Source of the DNA: Ypsolopha sequella
Lineage: Eukaryota > Arthropoda > Insecta > Lepidoptera > Ypsolophidae
Assembly: GCA_934047225.1 (NCBI GenBank)
Contig: OW203983.1
Span: 558,001 to 622,000 of the forward strand
Reading direction: 5' to 3'
DNA: 64,000 nt
This document shows, piece by piece, positions 43,373 to 53,699 of this stretch (position 1 is the stretch's first letter; each line of letters starts with the position of its first letter). The notes below the pieces were generated by a model. That model was given only the letters and a program-made list of their open reading frames with translations, searched no databases and was not told the origin of the DNA. The position numbers were made by a program, and so were the translations under genes.

Positions 43373-46143
43373 GTATAATTGCGAATAACTCTCGAATTTG
43401 ACTTGCTGTTGCCGTTTGGGCTGCTTCATTTATAGCTAACTCCCAATGATTATCGTTTTCTAGTAAACCCAATCTTTGACATGCTTCGCGATATGTTTCA
43501 CAAATGTAACCATCGACAGTTTTTAGGTCTTCAAAACACGTTGGGCCACGAATAGTGTGAAGTAATAAACGTAGATAGAAACATTCGGCGTTTCTGGGAT
43601 GCACTGTGTAGACTCGTCCTATTGTGTTACTCTTGAACACTCCATCATGTCCTTCTACTGGCATTCCACGTTTTCGAGGATTAAATTGTTTATTTGTTGT
43701 ATCCCATGTATAATAACTGGGTACTTCTGAATAAAGTAAAGTCTTAGCAAATGGGTCTTTCTGGTATAATTCAAAAAACGCAGTTAAAGTTGTTCGAGTT
43801 GGTGGTTCCGTTGCAACTTTTTGTGCCGTTTCTGTTGTGAAAAACACACGTTGTCCATTTTCTAGATGGACGGATAAATGGAGAACCGGCGGATCTCGAT
43901 CGTGTATTGGAAAATTTAAAATTCGCCAAATCGCTTCGTTAGTATTAATGTAACGACCCATTTGATATTGTACTATTTCATCATGCTGGTTTTCTTTGGT
44001 TACCGTAAAAAAAGCCATAATATATTTGCATACATACTTTATCGACTTGACAGAACTGCAGTATTCAACATTGATATGGGCATTGAACATTTTAGATAGA
44101 AGTGGATTATATGGTACTACCCATTGATTATTAACTTGAATTTTCTCATTGCCTCGTATTTTAATTTTGGCGGTAAATCCACCTTGTTCTGGTGATCGAC
44201 GTCTATATTTAGGATAACCGTCTTCGCCTGTAACTGTTTCATTCAAGAATGGCTTCGGATAACGTTTCGTACACTTTTCATCTTGCATACACGGAGAATT
44301 TCTATTTAGTTCACCACACGGGCCATGAACCATGTTTTTTACGATTATACTATAAAGATCAGGATCTTCTTCCGGGTTTGGAAACTCAGCCTTGATAATA
44401 TCATCGATTTGATCTGGTTGAATTTTATTTTTAAACCAAATTAAATTGTGAGAATGTGGCAGTCCTCGTTTCTGCCATTCAATTGAAAACATCCAACAGA
44501 TAACAGCACCAAATATTTGATTTTTCACGATGGCGTCAATAAATTTAATTTGTTTTTGACGAAAAACTCGAGCAACAATATCATGTCGATCGCTGGCCGT
44601 CTGTCCATATTGTAATTCTTCTTTGATTTCCACCCATGAAGAATTACATGTAAAAATAAATAGATCTGGTCTGCCGTGTTTTCTGACATAAGCTATCGCA
44701 TCCTGAGCATATTCATGCATGTGACGTAGATTTCCAGTAAATGTTGATGGCAGAATGACCAATTTTCCCATATTATCGACGTTTCTATCATGTATCATTG
44801 CATCTCTCAAATGAATGTATTCATCTGAACGTAACTTTCGTTGATTATGGCGAATAAATTCTAATCGTTCTGTCTCAATTTTAGCATACATGTCTACAAT
44901 AAACTGCTGAAATAACTGCCGACAGTTCAAAATATGATTATATTCACCATTTATAGTCATAATTCGATAAGCATAAAATTGCATAGCTGATACTTTTTTG
45001 CTAGTTTCGACACCTGTAGTCGGATCAATTTGTTGGATGTTGAAGTGATAACCATCCTCACCTTGCCAAAAAATTAGTGGATACTGTAGCGCATCATAAC
45101 TACGATGTGTTTCAGCAATACGTTGCAATTTATTACTTCGGCGTTGAATAATAATATCTTGACGACTGCATTCGTTATCAACAATTACTACGGCAACTTC
45201 ATTCGTTTGAGGTGCATTGAATCTTCTTTCGTGTTGACCAGCTGGTCTTTTGTCTGCTCGAATGACGATCTTATAATTATCTGCAGCCATTTGGTCCAGA
45301 GAAGTCTTGAACACATTGATTAGTTGATTATGATTATGAAGTAGACGTTGTACTTTTTGAATAATATCTCGTTGTAGTCCCTGAAAGTTAGAGCAACGTT
45401 GATCTGTTTCAAGTTCATCGTTACCAACAAAATATATTTGAAGAAATTTTGGAGTTTCATTAGACATCGGTAAAAGTGAGCCTAATCGATGATAAATTTG
45501 GCCTTGAACCTTAAAAACCGAACTGAAATTTTCTTCCTGGCATATTAATGAAGCTCCAAATGATGTCATTTGGAAACAACAGTTGTATCGACGTATATTT
45601 TGTAGAAAATGATTGGAATCTGGTGCTTTTCCAGTCATATATGCAAGTAATTGTGGTGGTGGTACATTTAATGCTGGTAAATTGACTTTGCCACTTGAAC
45701 AGCACATACCAGCAGTTTCGCCTTTAAATTTCCGTGCATGACAATACTCGCATATCGTATCCATTTTTCCGATGACAATATTTGGATGTTCACTGTATTG
45801 TTTTTTGCAATCATAATGGAACGCCTGAACTTCTAAATTCTCAATTTTACTTGTAGCAGCTCGTTTTTTGCGTAAAGTAGCCATTCTTTCTTTACTTTTT
45901 CTATTTTCCACTTCACGTTGGTCAGTAGATTGACGATTTCTAAGTGCTCTCATTCGGGATCGCACTTCTTTATTAATATGTGTTCTTTCTTCTTCGGTTA
46001 AATTTTCTCTATTTTTTTTTTACTCCTCTACGAATATTTGAAAGCCGTTTCTCTCTTTGTTCTTCTGTTTCAAGTTGGCGCGCTACTTTTCTTCTTTTAG
46101 AATCTACTTGAGGTTTTGTAAATATTTTTTTACGCTTTGGCAT
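43350..46143 (-). mobile_element. Helitron fragment encoding the Rep nuclease, helicase truncated
   Basis: Minus-strand Helitron coding sequence from ATG at 46141-46143 down to about 43350, where it is joined to a gypsy fragment. Neither the 5' TC nor the 3' CTRR end belonging to this copy was identified. The upstream flank (46150-47420) holds repeats with heat-shock-element-like motifs. Confidence 0.8.
43350..46143 (-). pseudogene. Helitron RepHel protein: N domain and HUH nuclease, no helicase
   Basis: Rolling-circle transposase. It starts MPKRKKIFTKPQ at 46143; a run of ten A (46012-46021 on plus as T) puts it out of frame, and the long frame then starts at 45965. Cys cluster CEYCHARKFKGETAGMCCSS, Helitron_like_N blocks FLQNIRRYNCCFQMTSFGAS and IAETHRSYDALQYPLIFW. 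HUH motif EWQKRGLPHSHNLIWF at about residue 500 and the Tyr motif IKYVCKYIMAF at about 643 retain the catalytic residues. It breaks off after TTCNPSNP (about 43350) where the Pif1 helicase should begin; the last ten codons to the stop at 43314 are antisense gypsy sequence. Confidence 0.85.
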
Positions 46144-46796
46144 TGTATTTATTATATATATTATTGTGTATATGTAATGTATATATCATTGTATATATTA
46201 TTGTGTATATGTAATGTAATAAAGTTACACAAAATTAATCACCAGATTACTATTGTCACAACCGGGGGTACGTCAGGATAGAGAATTACTGGCACTACGC
46301 TAGCATGCGCATATTTTCGTTAACCCGTCGGTCGTAACACTATTATGATATCACTAACGAACGCTCTAAAATATGCAGATAGTTAGTTCTTTTTTACTTC
46401 ACAAAATAACTTGAAGTTGTTTAATAACTGTTCACTGTCAATTTCAATTGATCTTTACTCAACTGCAAACACGATTGAACTGACGAAAAGTCACTGAATT
46501 TCGGTTTATATACTCTAATACATCGAAATTTCTAGTACCAGAACACTCTAGAATATTGAAATAGTTTGTTCTTTTTTTTTTCACCTAGAACATTCAAGAT
46601 CGATTGTAACAGTTGAACACATTCTGGAGTTGTCTAGGTAATTCTAGAAATTGTCATAACTTTCCAAAAGTTATCATGAGTTAGAAAAGGACAGATATAT
46701 ATTAAAAACAGATATGTAGCATTAAAACCCGGCGTTGCACGGGTTAGAATTCATCGCATATTTAATAAATAATATGTATAGATCCGTCTTTTAACG
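46144..46796. other. Helitron upstream flank
   Basis: A 25-bp unit (TATATTATTGTGTATATGTA) is duplicated at about 46155 and 46193. GAA/TTC motifs occur at 46530-46640. At 46727-46750 is a hairpin AACCCGGCGTTGCACGGGTT, of the kind found at Helitron ends. ATGAGTTAGAAAAGGACAGA at 46676-46695 recurs at 47402-47421 as a direct repeat. Confidence 0.55.
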
Positions 46797-47330
46797 TAGA
46801 TATGCACTCATTTTGAAACTTTCTAGATCATTCCAGAAGTTTCTAGAACGTTCTCGAAGATTCCAGATTGATTATAACAGTTTGCACTCATTTCGGAACC
46901 TTCTAGATCATTCCAAAAACTTCTAGAACTTTCTAAAACATATGAAACTTCCTAGATAATTCCAGATATTTCTAGATCTTTCTTGAACATTCTGAATCGA
47001 TTATAATAGTTTGCACTCATTTTCGAACTTTGTAGATTATTCCAGAAATTTGTAGATCATTCTCGAACATTCCAAATCGATTATAACGGTTCTACTCATC
47101 TCAAAACTTTCTAGATCATTCCAGAAGTTTCTAGAACTTTGTAGATTATTCCAGAAATTTGTAGATCTTTCTCGAACATTCCAAATCGATTATAACGATT
47201 TTACTCATCTTAAAACTTTCTAGATCATTCCAGAAGTTTCTATAACTTTCTAGATCATTTAAGAAATTCCTAGAACTTTCTCGAAGATTCTAGATTGATT
47301 ATAATTATAATTCAATTTTAATTCAAGATT
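46797..47330. promoter_or_regulatory. Array of heat-shock-element-like motifs in about five diverged repeats
   Basis: Pentamers nGAAn and nTTCn alternate in strict 5-bp register, the binding pattern of trimeric heat-shock factor. The best run (46830-46867) has seven consecutive perfect pentamers: TTC-GAA-TTC-GAA-TTC-GAA-TTC. Weaker runs recur at about 46900-46945, 47025-47080, 47110-47190 and 47215-47300, separated by spacers with GATTATAAC and GTTTGCACTC or related sequence. It lies upstream of the Helitron Rep gene. Function is inferred from motif spacing only. Confidence 0.65.
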
Positions 47331-47439
47331 ATAATAGTTTGCACTCATTTTAAAATTTCTTAGATTAATCCAGAAATTTGGAGATCTTTTCATAAGTCCT
47401 TATGAGTTAGAAAAGGACAGATTTGAGCCATTCCGGCCC

Positions 47440-47540
47440 ATCCCACCAAAGAGAGAATCTTGCCAGCTGTGAAGGCAATAATCCTCTTGATGCACAATCA
47501 GCTGGATTTTCTTTTTGGATGAGAATTTGGAACAGATGGA
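47440..47540 (-). pseudogene. BEL/Pao RNase-H fragment
   Basis: The minus strand encodes QKENPADCASRGLLPSQLAR followed by FSLWWDG-like codons, the RNase-H to connection block of BEL/Pao pol (compare DNPADAASRGLLPSDL in the element at 60300). Only about 100 bp. Confidence 0.7.
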
Positions 47541-47560
47541 AGGCTTATGTAGCGAACAAA

Positions 47561-49137
47561 CTATAACCGTGTCATTCGGCCTATGTCTTGTCTCAGTTTA
47601 TTAATCTTTGTTTCCAATCTATTTTGCCAAGCTGGTGTTTTCCTTTGTGTAATCTCCTTGGTTACTATAGTTTTATCACGAATTTTAGCGCCGTTATAGG
47701 TAGATGCTGTAAACGCTGCACAGTATATTATTGTATGTAGTGATGTAAATTCATGAGTTGAATCTAGGTGTTTTGGTAAAATAGTGGTGTTTATAAATTG
47801 AGTTGATGCTGCTAACCTTTTTGTTGATTTTTGCCTAGGTATGTAAGGTCTTTGTGTCGGATCACTATTACGGAATCTATCGAGTGTTTCTTCGAACAAA
47901 TGTACAAGCCCTAGTTGATCTTCTTCACTAATTGGTTCGATGCGTGAAGGAAAACGTGTACATTGACTGTTTTGTTGTTGTGTGTGTGTTGTATTACAAT
48001 CTAAAGTACTAATATCTCCTAAAGTATGGTTTAATGCATTAGTGGTATTGTAGGTTGTGATGGGTTCGTTATTGTCAATACTCTCTTCTATTTCAGTAGT
48101 TACGCTCTGTTATATTACAAAGTTATCATAAGCCGGATTATTATTTTGTCGGTTTTGCAGTTCTAGTTCCCTTTCGACTTCTTCTTTGATTTTTCCTAAT
48201 CTGGTAACATATTATATTTGTTTTCTACTATAGCTCTTCTTTGATCTGCGAGAAGTTGCTCTGTGATGTGAGATAGCTCTGGGTATTGTTGGATGAATTT
48301 AGAATATAGTTGTGATCGATAAGCGCTCTTGTTTTTTTCTAGGTCTGTAATACTGTAATATATTTTCATTATGTTTTCGTTAATATCGTTAGACCACCGC
48401 ATCCTAGTTAATCTACGTGTTTTTTGTGTGTTAACTGTATGGTTTTGTGATGCTTGAGATGGGCCTGCTTGTCTTGGTTGAGTGATTGTGCGAGTAGTAT
48501 TCGATTGTATACTTTCTTCTACTTCTTTCCTAATTTCATGAAGCCTATTCTGAGATATAAATTTTCTTCGTAATATTGCTCTTCTTTGGTCTCCGACATT
48601 TTGTTTTGAGACTTACATTTCTGGGAATTTCAGTGTAAATTTTTCGTGAAGCTGATCGAGGTATGGTGTTGTATTTGCTTCAAGTTTGGTTATTTCAAGA
48701 TATGCACGCCAGATGAAAGTATTAATTTCCATTGACCATCTTCGTCTCGTGCGTTTTGGGTAAACAGTGGGTGCAGGATTATTATCATCGGATGCCTCCC
48801 GCACAACATCTGTTGCCACTATATTGGGTGATAGGTTTGATGATAGGGATGTTCGTGATGATTGTGATGCATGAGAAGGTGAAAATGAAAAATAATGGTG
48901 TGATGATTCCGGTGTGGCGAATAAACTTATGGATGATGTAGGTGACGGCGGCGTATGATCGTCGGTTGTGACATTTTCGGGAACATTCTCATTAAAGGCC
49001 CGTCTCTTCAGCTCAGAATATAGCGATATGGTGCCCCCCCCAGAGTACGAAGGGCTGCCCGAGCTTGTTCGCTTGGGACGGGATTCTCCATTAGTGGTAC
49101 CCGCCTGGGGTAATATATTCCTACTTCTTAACCGCAT
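47561..49137 (-). pseudogene. RLE-LINE N-terminal protein region
   Basis: Starts MRLRSRNILPQAGTTNGESR, then a Ser/Pro-rich low-complexity stretch. Two similar Trp-containing segments follow, RRRWSMEINTFIWRAYLEIT (about 48740) and MRWSNDINENIMKIYYSITD (about 48400), resembling Myb/homeodomain-like folds, then AWQNRLETKINKLRQDIGRM (about 47620), which precedes RT in R4-like elements. Several frame changes and stops. Reverse transcriptase is absent. Confidence 0.65.
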
Positions 49138-49255
49138 CGCTACTTCGAGTTTACTAGTGCTCCATTGGTCATTGGTAAGTATTTAGCTAAATGCTGCCAA
49201 TGTCCGCCCCTCACGTGTCAAGCTGGACGCGGAGTTAGTTTTGTGAGGGGCTTAT
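47561..49255 (-). mobile_element. RLE-type LINE (R4/Dong-like), 5' half
   Basis: The 5' end abuts a (TTA)n tract at about 49250 and shares its first 120 bp (CTCCATTGGTCATTGGTAAG and so on) with the element at 52860. It holds the N-terminal part of a single ORF. The 3' half is missing. Confidence 0.7.
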
Positions 49256-49261
49256 TATTAT

Positions 49262-50045
49262 TTCGAGAACTTTTGATCTCGTCTCTCCCTCTTGGCCAAA
49301 AGAATTTAAAGAGAGAGAAACGGTACATCCCTCGGCAGAAGCACAGTCGACCGAGGTTTAGAGCCCCAGGGAAAGAAACCGGCGAACGATGCGAGCAGTA
49401 TCGAGCAGAACCGCCTTCTGCATCCGCGCTGGAAGCGAACTGCCGCGGAATATCCCAACCGTCTCAGGTTTTTTTCGAGACTGGTTGGTATTAACCCGTT
49501 CGCGGATAAAACAACTGGGATTATTTCGGTGGATGCCACGCCCCACATGTCGGTAACCTCGTGAGCCAGGTCGAGATACTTCCTCCTCTTCTCGGTTTCG
49601 GCTTTCACGAGGTTCTCATCGTGTGGGATTGTGATATCCACCAAAAACACCCGAGACTGCGCCCGGTCCATCAACACGATATCAGGTTTATTCGTGAGAA
49701 TAGTCCTATCCGTGATGACAGATCGATCCCAGTAGAGCTTGGCGCGGCCGTTTTCTAGTACTGGCGCCGGTGAGTACTTGTAATATGGCACCTTCTGATT
49801 TACGAGGTCGAACTTGTGGGCGAGTTCTTGATGAAGGATTTTGGCCACTTGGTTGTGTCTGTGCAGATACTCAGTGTTGACAAGAGCGGAACACCCGGAA
49901 ATAACATGTCGGAGAGATTCTCCAGGATGGGCACATGCCCGGCAGATGTCCTGGGTCCCATCCTTGATAATTTATTTCCGGTAGTTACGCGTCTTGATCA
50001 CCTGATCTTGTATTGCACAGACAAACCCCTCGGTTTCCCCGAAGA
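49262..50045 (-). pseudogene. RLE-LINE C-terminal region with restriction-like endonuclease
   Basis: Minus strand: ETEGFVCAIQDQVIKTRNYR and a Cys/His knuckle (about 50040-49920), then MAKILHQELAHKFDLVNQKV, YYKYSPAP, KPDIVLMDRAQSRVFLVDIT (PD-(D/E)XK nuclease core, about 49690-49620) and ETEKRRKYLDLAHEVTDMW, then IIPVVLSANGLIPTSL. A frameshift lies near 49440 in the last 30 codons. R4/Dong-like LINEs carry this nuclease after RT. It ends in a 3' region sharing about 250 bp with the element at 51600. Confidence 0.75.
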
Positions 50046-50136
50046 GGAAATTTTATTATTATTATTTTTATTCTTAATTTCTCTCTTTTTTCTAAGAGGT
50101 AAAAGTGGCACGGACCGAGGCCAAGTGCAGAGTAGT

Positions 50137-51130
50137 TTACATGAATAGGTATGTGTTCTGGGATGAGTTAGACTGAAGGAATTCTCTTGTGATACGACAG
50201 GTGTTCAGAATTACAGCTTTTTGCAGAAGATAAATTGTATGAGTCGGGATATCCAAAGTATTTAAACTAGTCACAAGATTTTTAGGAATAACACCTGTAG
50301 TTGATATTACGATAGGGACGATTTTAACAGTGTTTACACGCCACTGTATTTTAATTTCCATAGCCAGATCTTTGTACTTGCTTATTTTTTCTGCGTGAGT
50401 CGATTGCAGATTGTGAGTATTGGGTATCGCTATATCTGTCAAGTAAACTGCGTTCTTTTGTTTGTCGTGAATGGTGATGTCCGGTCGGTTAAAATGTACT
50501 GTTTTATCTGTTATGATTGTGCGGTCCCAGTGAATTTTCAAGAGGTTATTTTCGAGAATTTTTTCAGGTTTGTATTTCTAATATGGGGTCTTTTGGTCTA
50601 TAAATTTATTCTTGTATGCAAAGTGTTGATGTAAAACAGAAGCAACTTGGCATGGCGGCGCTTGTAGTCGGTTTGAACTATAGTCTTACAAGCTCCCGTA
50701 ATATTCTGAATAGTTTCTGAAGCGCAGCTACAGTGTCTGCATAAGTCATTTGATAGATTGCGTTCTTTTATAATATGTTTTCTGTAGTTTCTAGTATAAA
50801 TAACCTGGTCTTGAATAGCGATCATAAATGCCACCGTCTCCGGAAAGATCTCGCCTTGCTTAAGCCATGCATTGGACCAGTTTTTATCAACGTGCAGTTG
50901 CTCAAGATCTTTGTGGTGTCTTCCGTGGAGGGCTTTCTGTTTCCAAGTATCAGTTTTTTCGGATCTTTGTGAATCATTTACTTGCATGTTTTTATTGCTA
51001 AGGTTGAGTGGTGTAAGTTTTTTATCTATCTCTTTTATGTAGTTGTGTAGCTCTGAATGTTCAGCTTTTGTATGAAAATACTGTCTGAGGGTCGATATTT
51101 GTTTGTTGTGTAGATTTTGTAGATCTATTA
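50137..51130 (-). pseudogene. Second RLE-LINE C-terminal region
   Basis: A different subfamily: ISTLRQYFHTKAEHSELHNY (about 51090), KQKALHGRHHKDLEQLHVDK, ETVAFMIAIQDQVIYTRNYR, a Cys/His knuckle CRHCSCASETIQNITGAC, then after a frame change WDRTIITDKTVHFNRPDITI and NAVYLTDIAIPNTHN (nuclease core, about 50530-50400) and a stop at 50137. RT lies upstream and is missing; sequence starts next to a (TTA)n tract at 51139-51160. Confidence 0.75.
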
Positions 51131-51164
51131 TTCTTCTTCATTATTATTATTATTATTATGTAGG

Positions 51165-51590
51165 TACACTTTTCAGTCACGGGCCCATAGGGACCCGGTC
51201 ATTTGAAAGGCATTCATGGGGCCGAAGTCAACATTGAAGAGGCCTTTGGTACCATTTAATATAAATGTGAGATGGCTGCATCCATGGAGGCCTCTCCCTC
51301 AATGTATCATTGTGATACACTAACGGACAGTCCCCCGCAGTTGCCAAACTATTATATAAGGAAGCGACTTGGAGTGGGCTATGAGGATGCGATACTAAAT
51401 GGGCCGGATAACAGGGCTATGGAGTGAGATAACGGACATCTGCCTCGAAAATCTCTCACAAATTTAAATATGGCAGATGGTGACTTGCTGCTTAATAACT
51501 ATCGAACAGGATAGCCGTTGTGTGCCCCCTATCTAGCCACCATGGGGCGGCCAGAGGGCAACACTATGTAAACAGCTAAGGTTGTCGAGT
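51165..51590. other. Non-coding segment between stacked LINEs
   Basis: CCCGTGACTG and GGACCCGGTC-rich sequence, probably an untranslated part of one RLE-LINE. No coding frame recognised. Confidence 0.4.
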
Positions 51591-51591
51591 A

Positions 51592-52860
51592 GTGAGTCTG
51601 CGGGGCGCAAGATCTCGTCTCGTCTCTCCCTCTTGGCCAAAAGAATTTAAAGAGAGAGAGACGGTACATCCCTCGGCAGAAGCACAGTCGACCAAAGTTC
51701 AGAGCCCCAGGGAAAGAAACCGGCGAACGATGCGAGCAGTATCGAGCAGAACCGCTTTCTGCATCCGCGCTGGAAGCGAACTGCCGCGGAATCCCAACCG
51801 TCTCAGGTTGGTTTCGAGACTGGTTGGTATTAACCCGTTCGCAGATAAAACAACTGGGATTATTCCCTGTAACCTTCTGTCAGATATATATTTGTTATTT
51901 ACTATTAATCTTTTTATGTCCTCTGAAAATCGTTGTTCTGAAATGTGTGACATATGTGGGTATTGTTTAACGAAAAATGTATGTAATTGTTTACGGTAAG
52001 CTGTTGGGTTTGATTCCTGTTCTGTAACTTTGTAGTTTATTCTCATTATAGACTCGTTTAGGTCATAAGACCATCTCATTCTAGAATTTGCTTGTATCGA
52101 AGATTGTGAAATTTCGGTTGGATGTGTTCGTGTTTTTTGCAAGTGTGCTGTTACTTCTGCTCTAATTTCAAATGATAGAACGTCTTTGCTGTGATAGTAG
52201 TTTGTTGCAAATGATAGAACGTTTTTGGTCTCCTAATCGTTGCTGTGATACTTGAACATTCAGAAATTTTTGAATGAACTGTTGATGAATTTCGGTAAGG
52301 TATGATTTTTTGGTATTTGTTTCTAAACATGTACTTATTAGATATGCACGCCATATAAACATATTCATTTCATCTGTCCATTTGCGTCTCGTGCGTTTGT
52401 TACCAGCAGTGGGTGAAGTATGGTCGGCAGCTGCCTCCTGCACAACATCTACTGGCAGTAAACTAGTTGATGATATTGATAATGGAGATGTAGTTTGTAA
52501 AAAATGAGATGGTTGGGGTGAAAAGCTATGATGTGATGAACGTGGCGATGAAAATAATGACTCTGTGGATGTAGGTGATTTTGGATAATGATTTTCTTGA
52601 CGAAATAGCGATACGGTGCCCCCCCCCCCCAGAGTACGAAGGGCTGCCCGAGCTTGTTGGCTCGGGACGGGATTCTCCATCACTGGTTCCCGCCTGGGGT
52701 AATATATTACTAATTCTTAAACGCATCGCTATTACGAATTAGTTAATGCTCCGTTGGTCATTGGTAAGTATTAAGCTAGACACTGCCAATGTCCACCCTC
52801 ACGTGGCATAAGGCGGTCAAGCCGGACGTGGAGTTAGATTTGTGAGGGGCTTATTATTAT
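51592..52860 (-). mobile_element. RLE-LINE, internally deleted non-autonomous copy
   Basis: The 5' end is at the (TTA)n tract at 52850-52870. The N-terminal ORF (MRLRISNILPQAGTSDGESR at 52726; RRKWTDEMNMFIWRAYLIST; MRWSYDLNESIMRINYKVTE) runs directly into the last 60 codons of the nuclease region (IIPVVLSANGLIPTSL, about 51870), and the 3' 250 bp is nearly identical to 49277-49528. RT and most of the nuclease are deleted. Confidence 0.78.
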
Positions 52861-53004
52861 TATTATTATGTACCTGATAATTTAATGTTTATTTGAATAA
52901 TTGAAAAGTAGAGCGTAATAGAATTATCTGCAAAACTGTTCTATTATGTAAATAATAAATAAATAAAAAGTATTGAATTTAAACTGTAACATAATAATAC
53001 TCAC

Positions 53005-53051
53005 GCTATCTTCTAATGGGTTGTTTGAAAATCCATACAACGTGTTTCTCA
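53005..53051 (-). CDS. Internal 47-bp exon of the unrecognised minus-strand gene
   Basis: Minus strand: strong acceptor CCCTGTTTTTTTTCAG before 53051 and donor GTGAGT after 53005. The only open frame is RNTLYGFSNNPLEDS, starting in phase 1 and ending in phase 0, which fits the phase-0 start of the exon at 37203. The neighbouring 52880-53330 is not recognised as TE. Upstream exons were not securely found. Confidence 0.45.
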
Positions 53052-53334
53052 CTGAAAAAAAACAGGGTTGAAAAATTATGTACCTACAGGTTAACTGATA
53101 TAATTTACTTCCTTCATCACTTTCGTGATTGACTTAACGAAATTATTCCGCAGATAGTGCTTGACAATAAAAGTACTGACGTTTAAAACTCTTTCGTGAA
53201 ATGATTTTTGAGAAATCTTATTAAATCAGATTTTTTATTACTACTAGTTTTTACCCACGGCTCCACCCTCGTTGATTTTCCGATCATTTTCCGATCATTC
53301 TCAGTTCTCAATAAACATGTAGCCCTCACCTAGG

Positions 53335-53560
53335 GCTGCGTATTTGCGCCGTTTGTCTGACTCCGCTGACGTTGCCGCCACGCCCGCTCTGGAAGCGGTC
53401 GCTGAAAGGTGGGATGGCGCCACCCGTATCGATGCAAGTTGCATCCCACACCAACGGCCGCCCGATCTTCCATGGGATGAGCGTCATAACATCCGGCCTC
53501 TTGCCATCGTCACGCGCTAAACCTTAAGGCTCTAAAATAGCCCGCACGCTGACGCTGGCA
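53335..53560 (-). pseudogene. Retroelement-type coding fragment
   Basis: The minus strand encodes DDGKRPDVMTLIPWKIGRPL and VWDATCIDTG, a block I have seen in C-terminal parts of insect retroelement proteins; GC-rich compared with neighbours. Too short to classify. Confidence 0.45.
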
Positions 53561-53593
53561 AGGGCCCGACGGATGACGTCATTAGTTCTCCTG

Positions 53594-53690
53594 AACCTTA
53601 AAAGACTTTGAATTTACTTTTAAAAGATAAGCAATAACCTGTGACATACACCTGTACAGGTCTCATGCTGTAGCAAATCATCTGGAAGTC
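53594..53690 (-). repeat. Stray monomer of the 160-bp satellite
   Basis: On the minus strand ACTTCCAGATGATTTGCTAC is followed by CATGAGACCTGTACAGGTGT and TAAATTCAAAGTCTTTTAAG-type sequence, matching B-type monomers at 30.1-31.7 kb, 22 kb away and in opposite orientation. Confidence 0.85.
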
Positions 53691-53699
53691 GTTATAATA

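Noticed and set aside
49165..49494. Plus-strand open frames at 49165-49494 and 51592-51999.
   Set aside because: Antisense of the RLE-LINE nuclease and 3' region, which have clear protein motifs on the minus strand.
53113..53180. Possible further upstream exon of the minus-strand gene (open codons for KHYLRNNFVKSITKVMKE, GTAAAT donor).
   Set aside because: Its donor phase is 0, which would put a stop at the start of the 53051 exon; the acceptor tract is weak.
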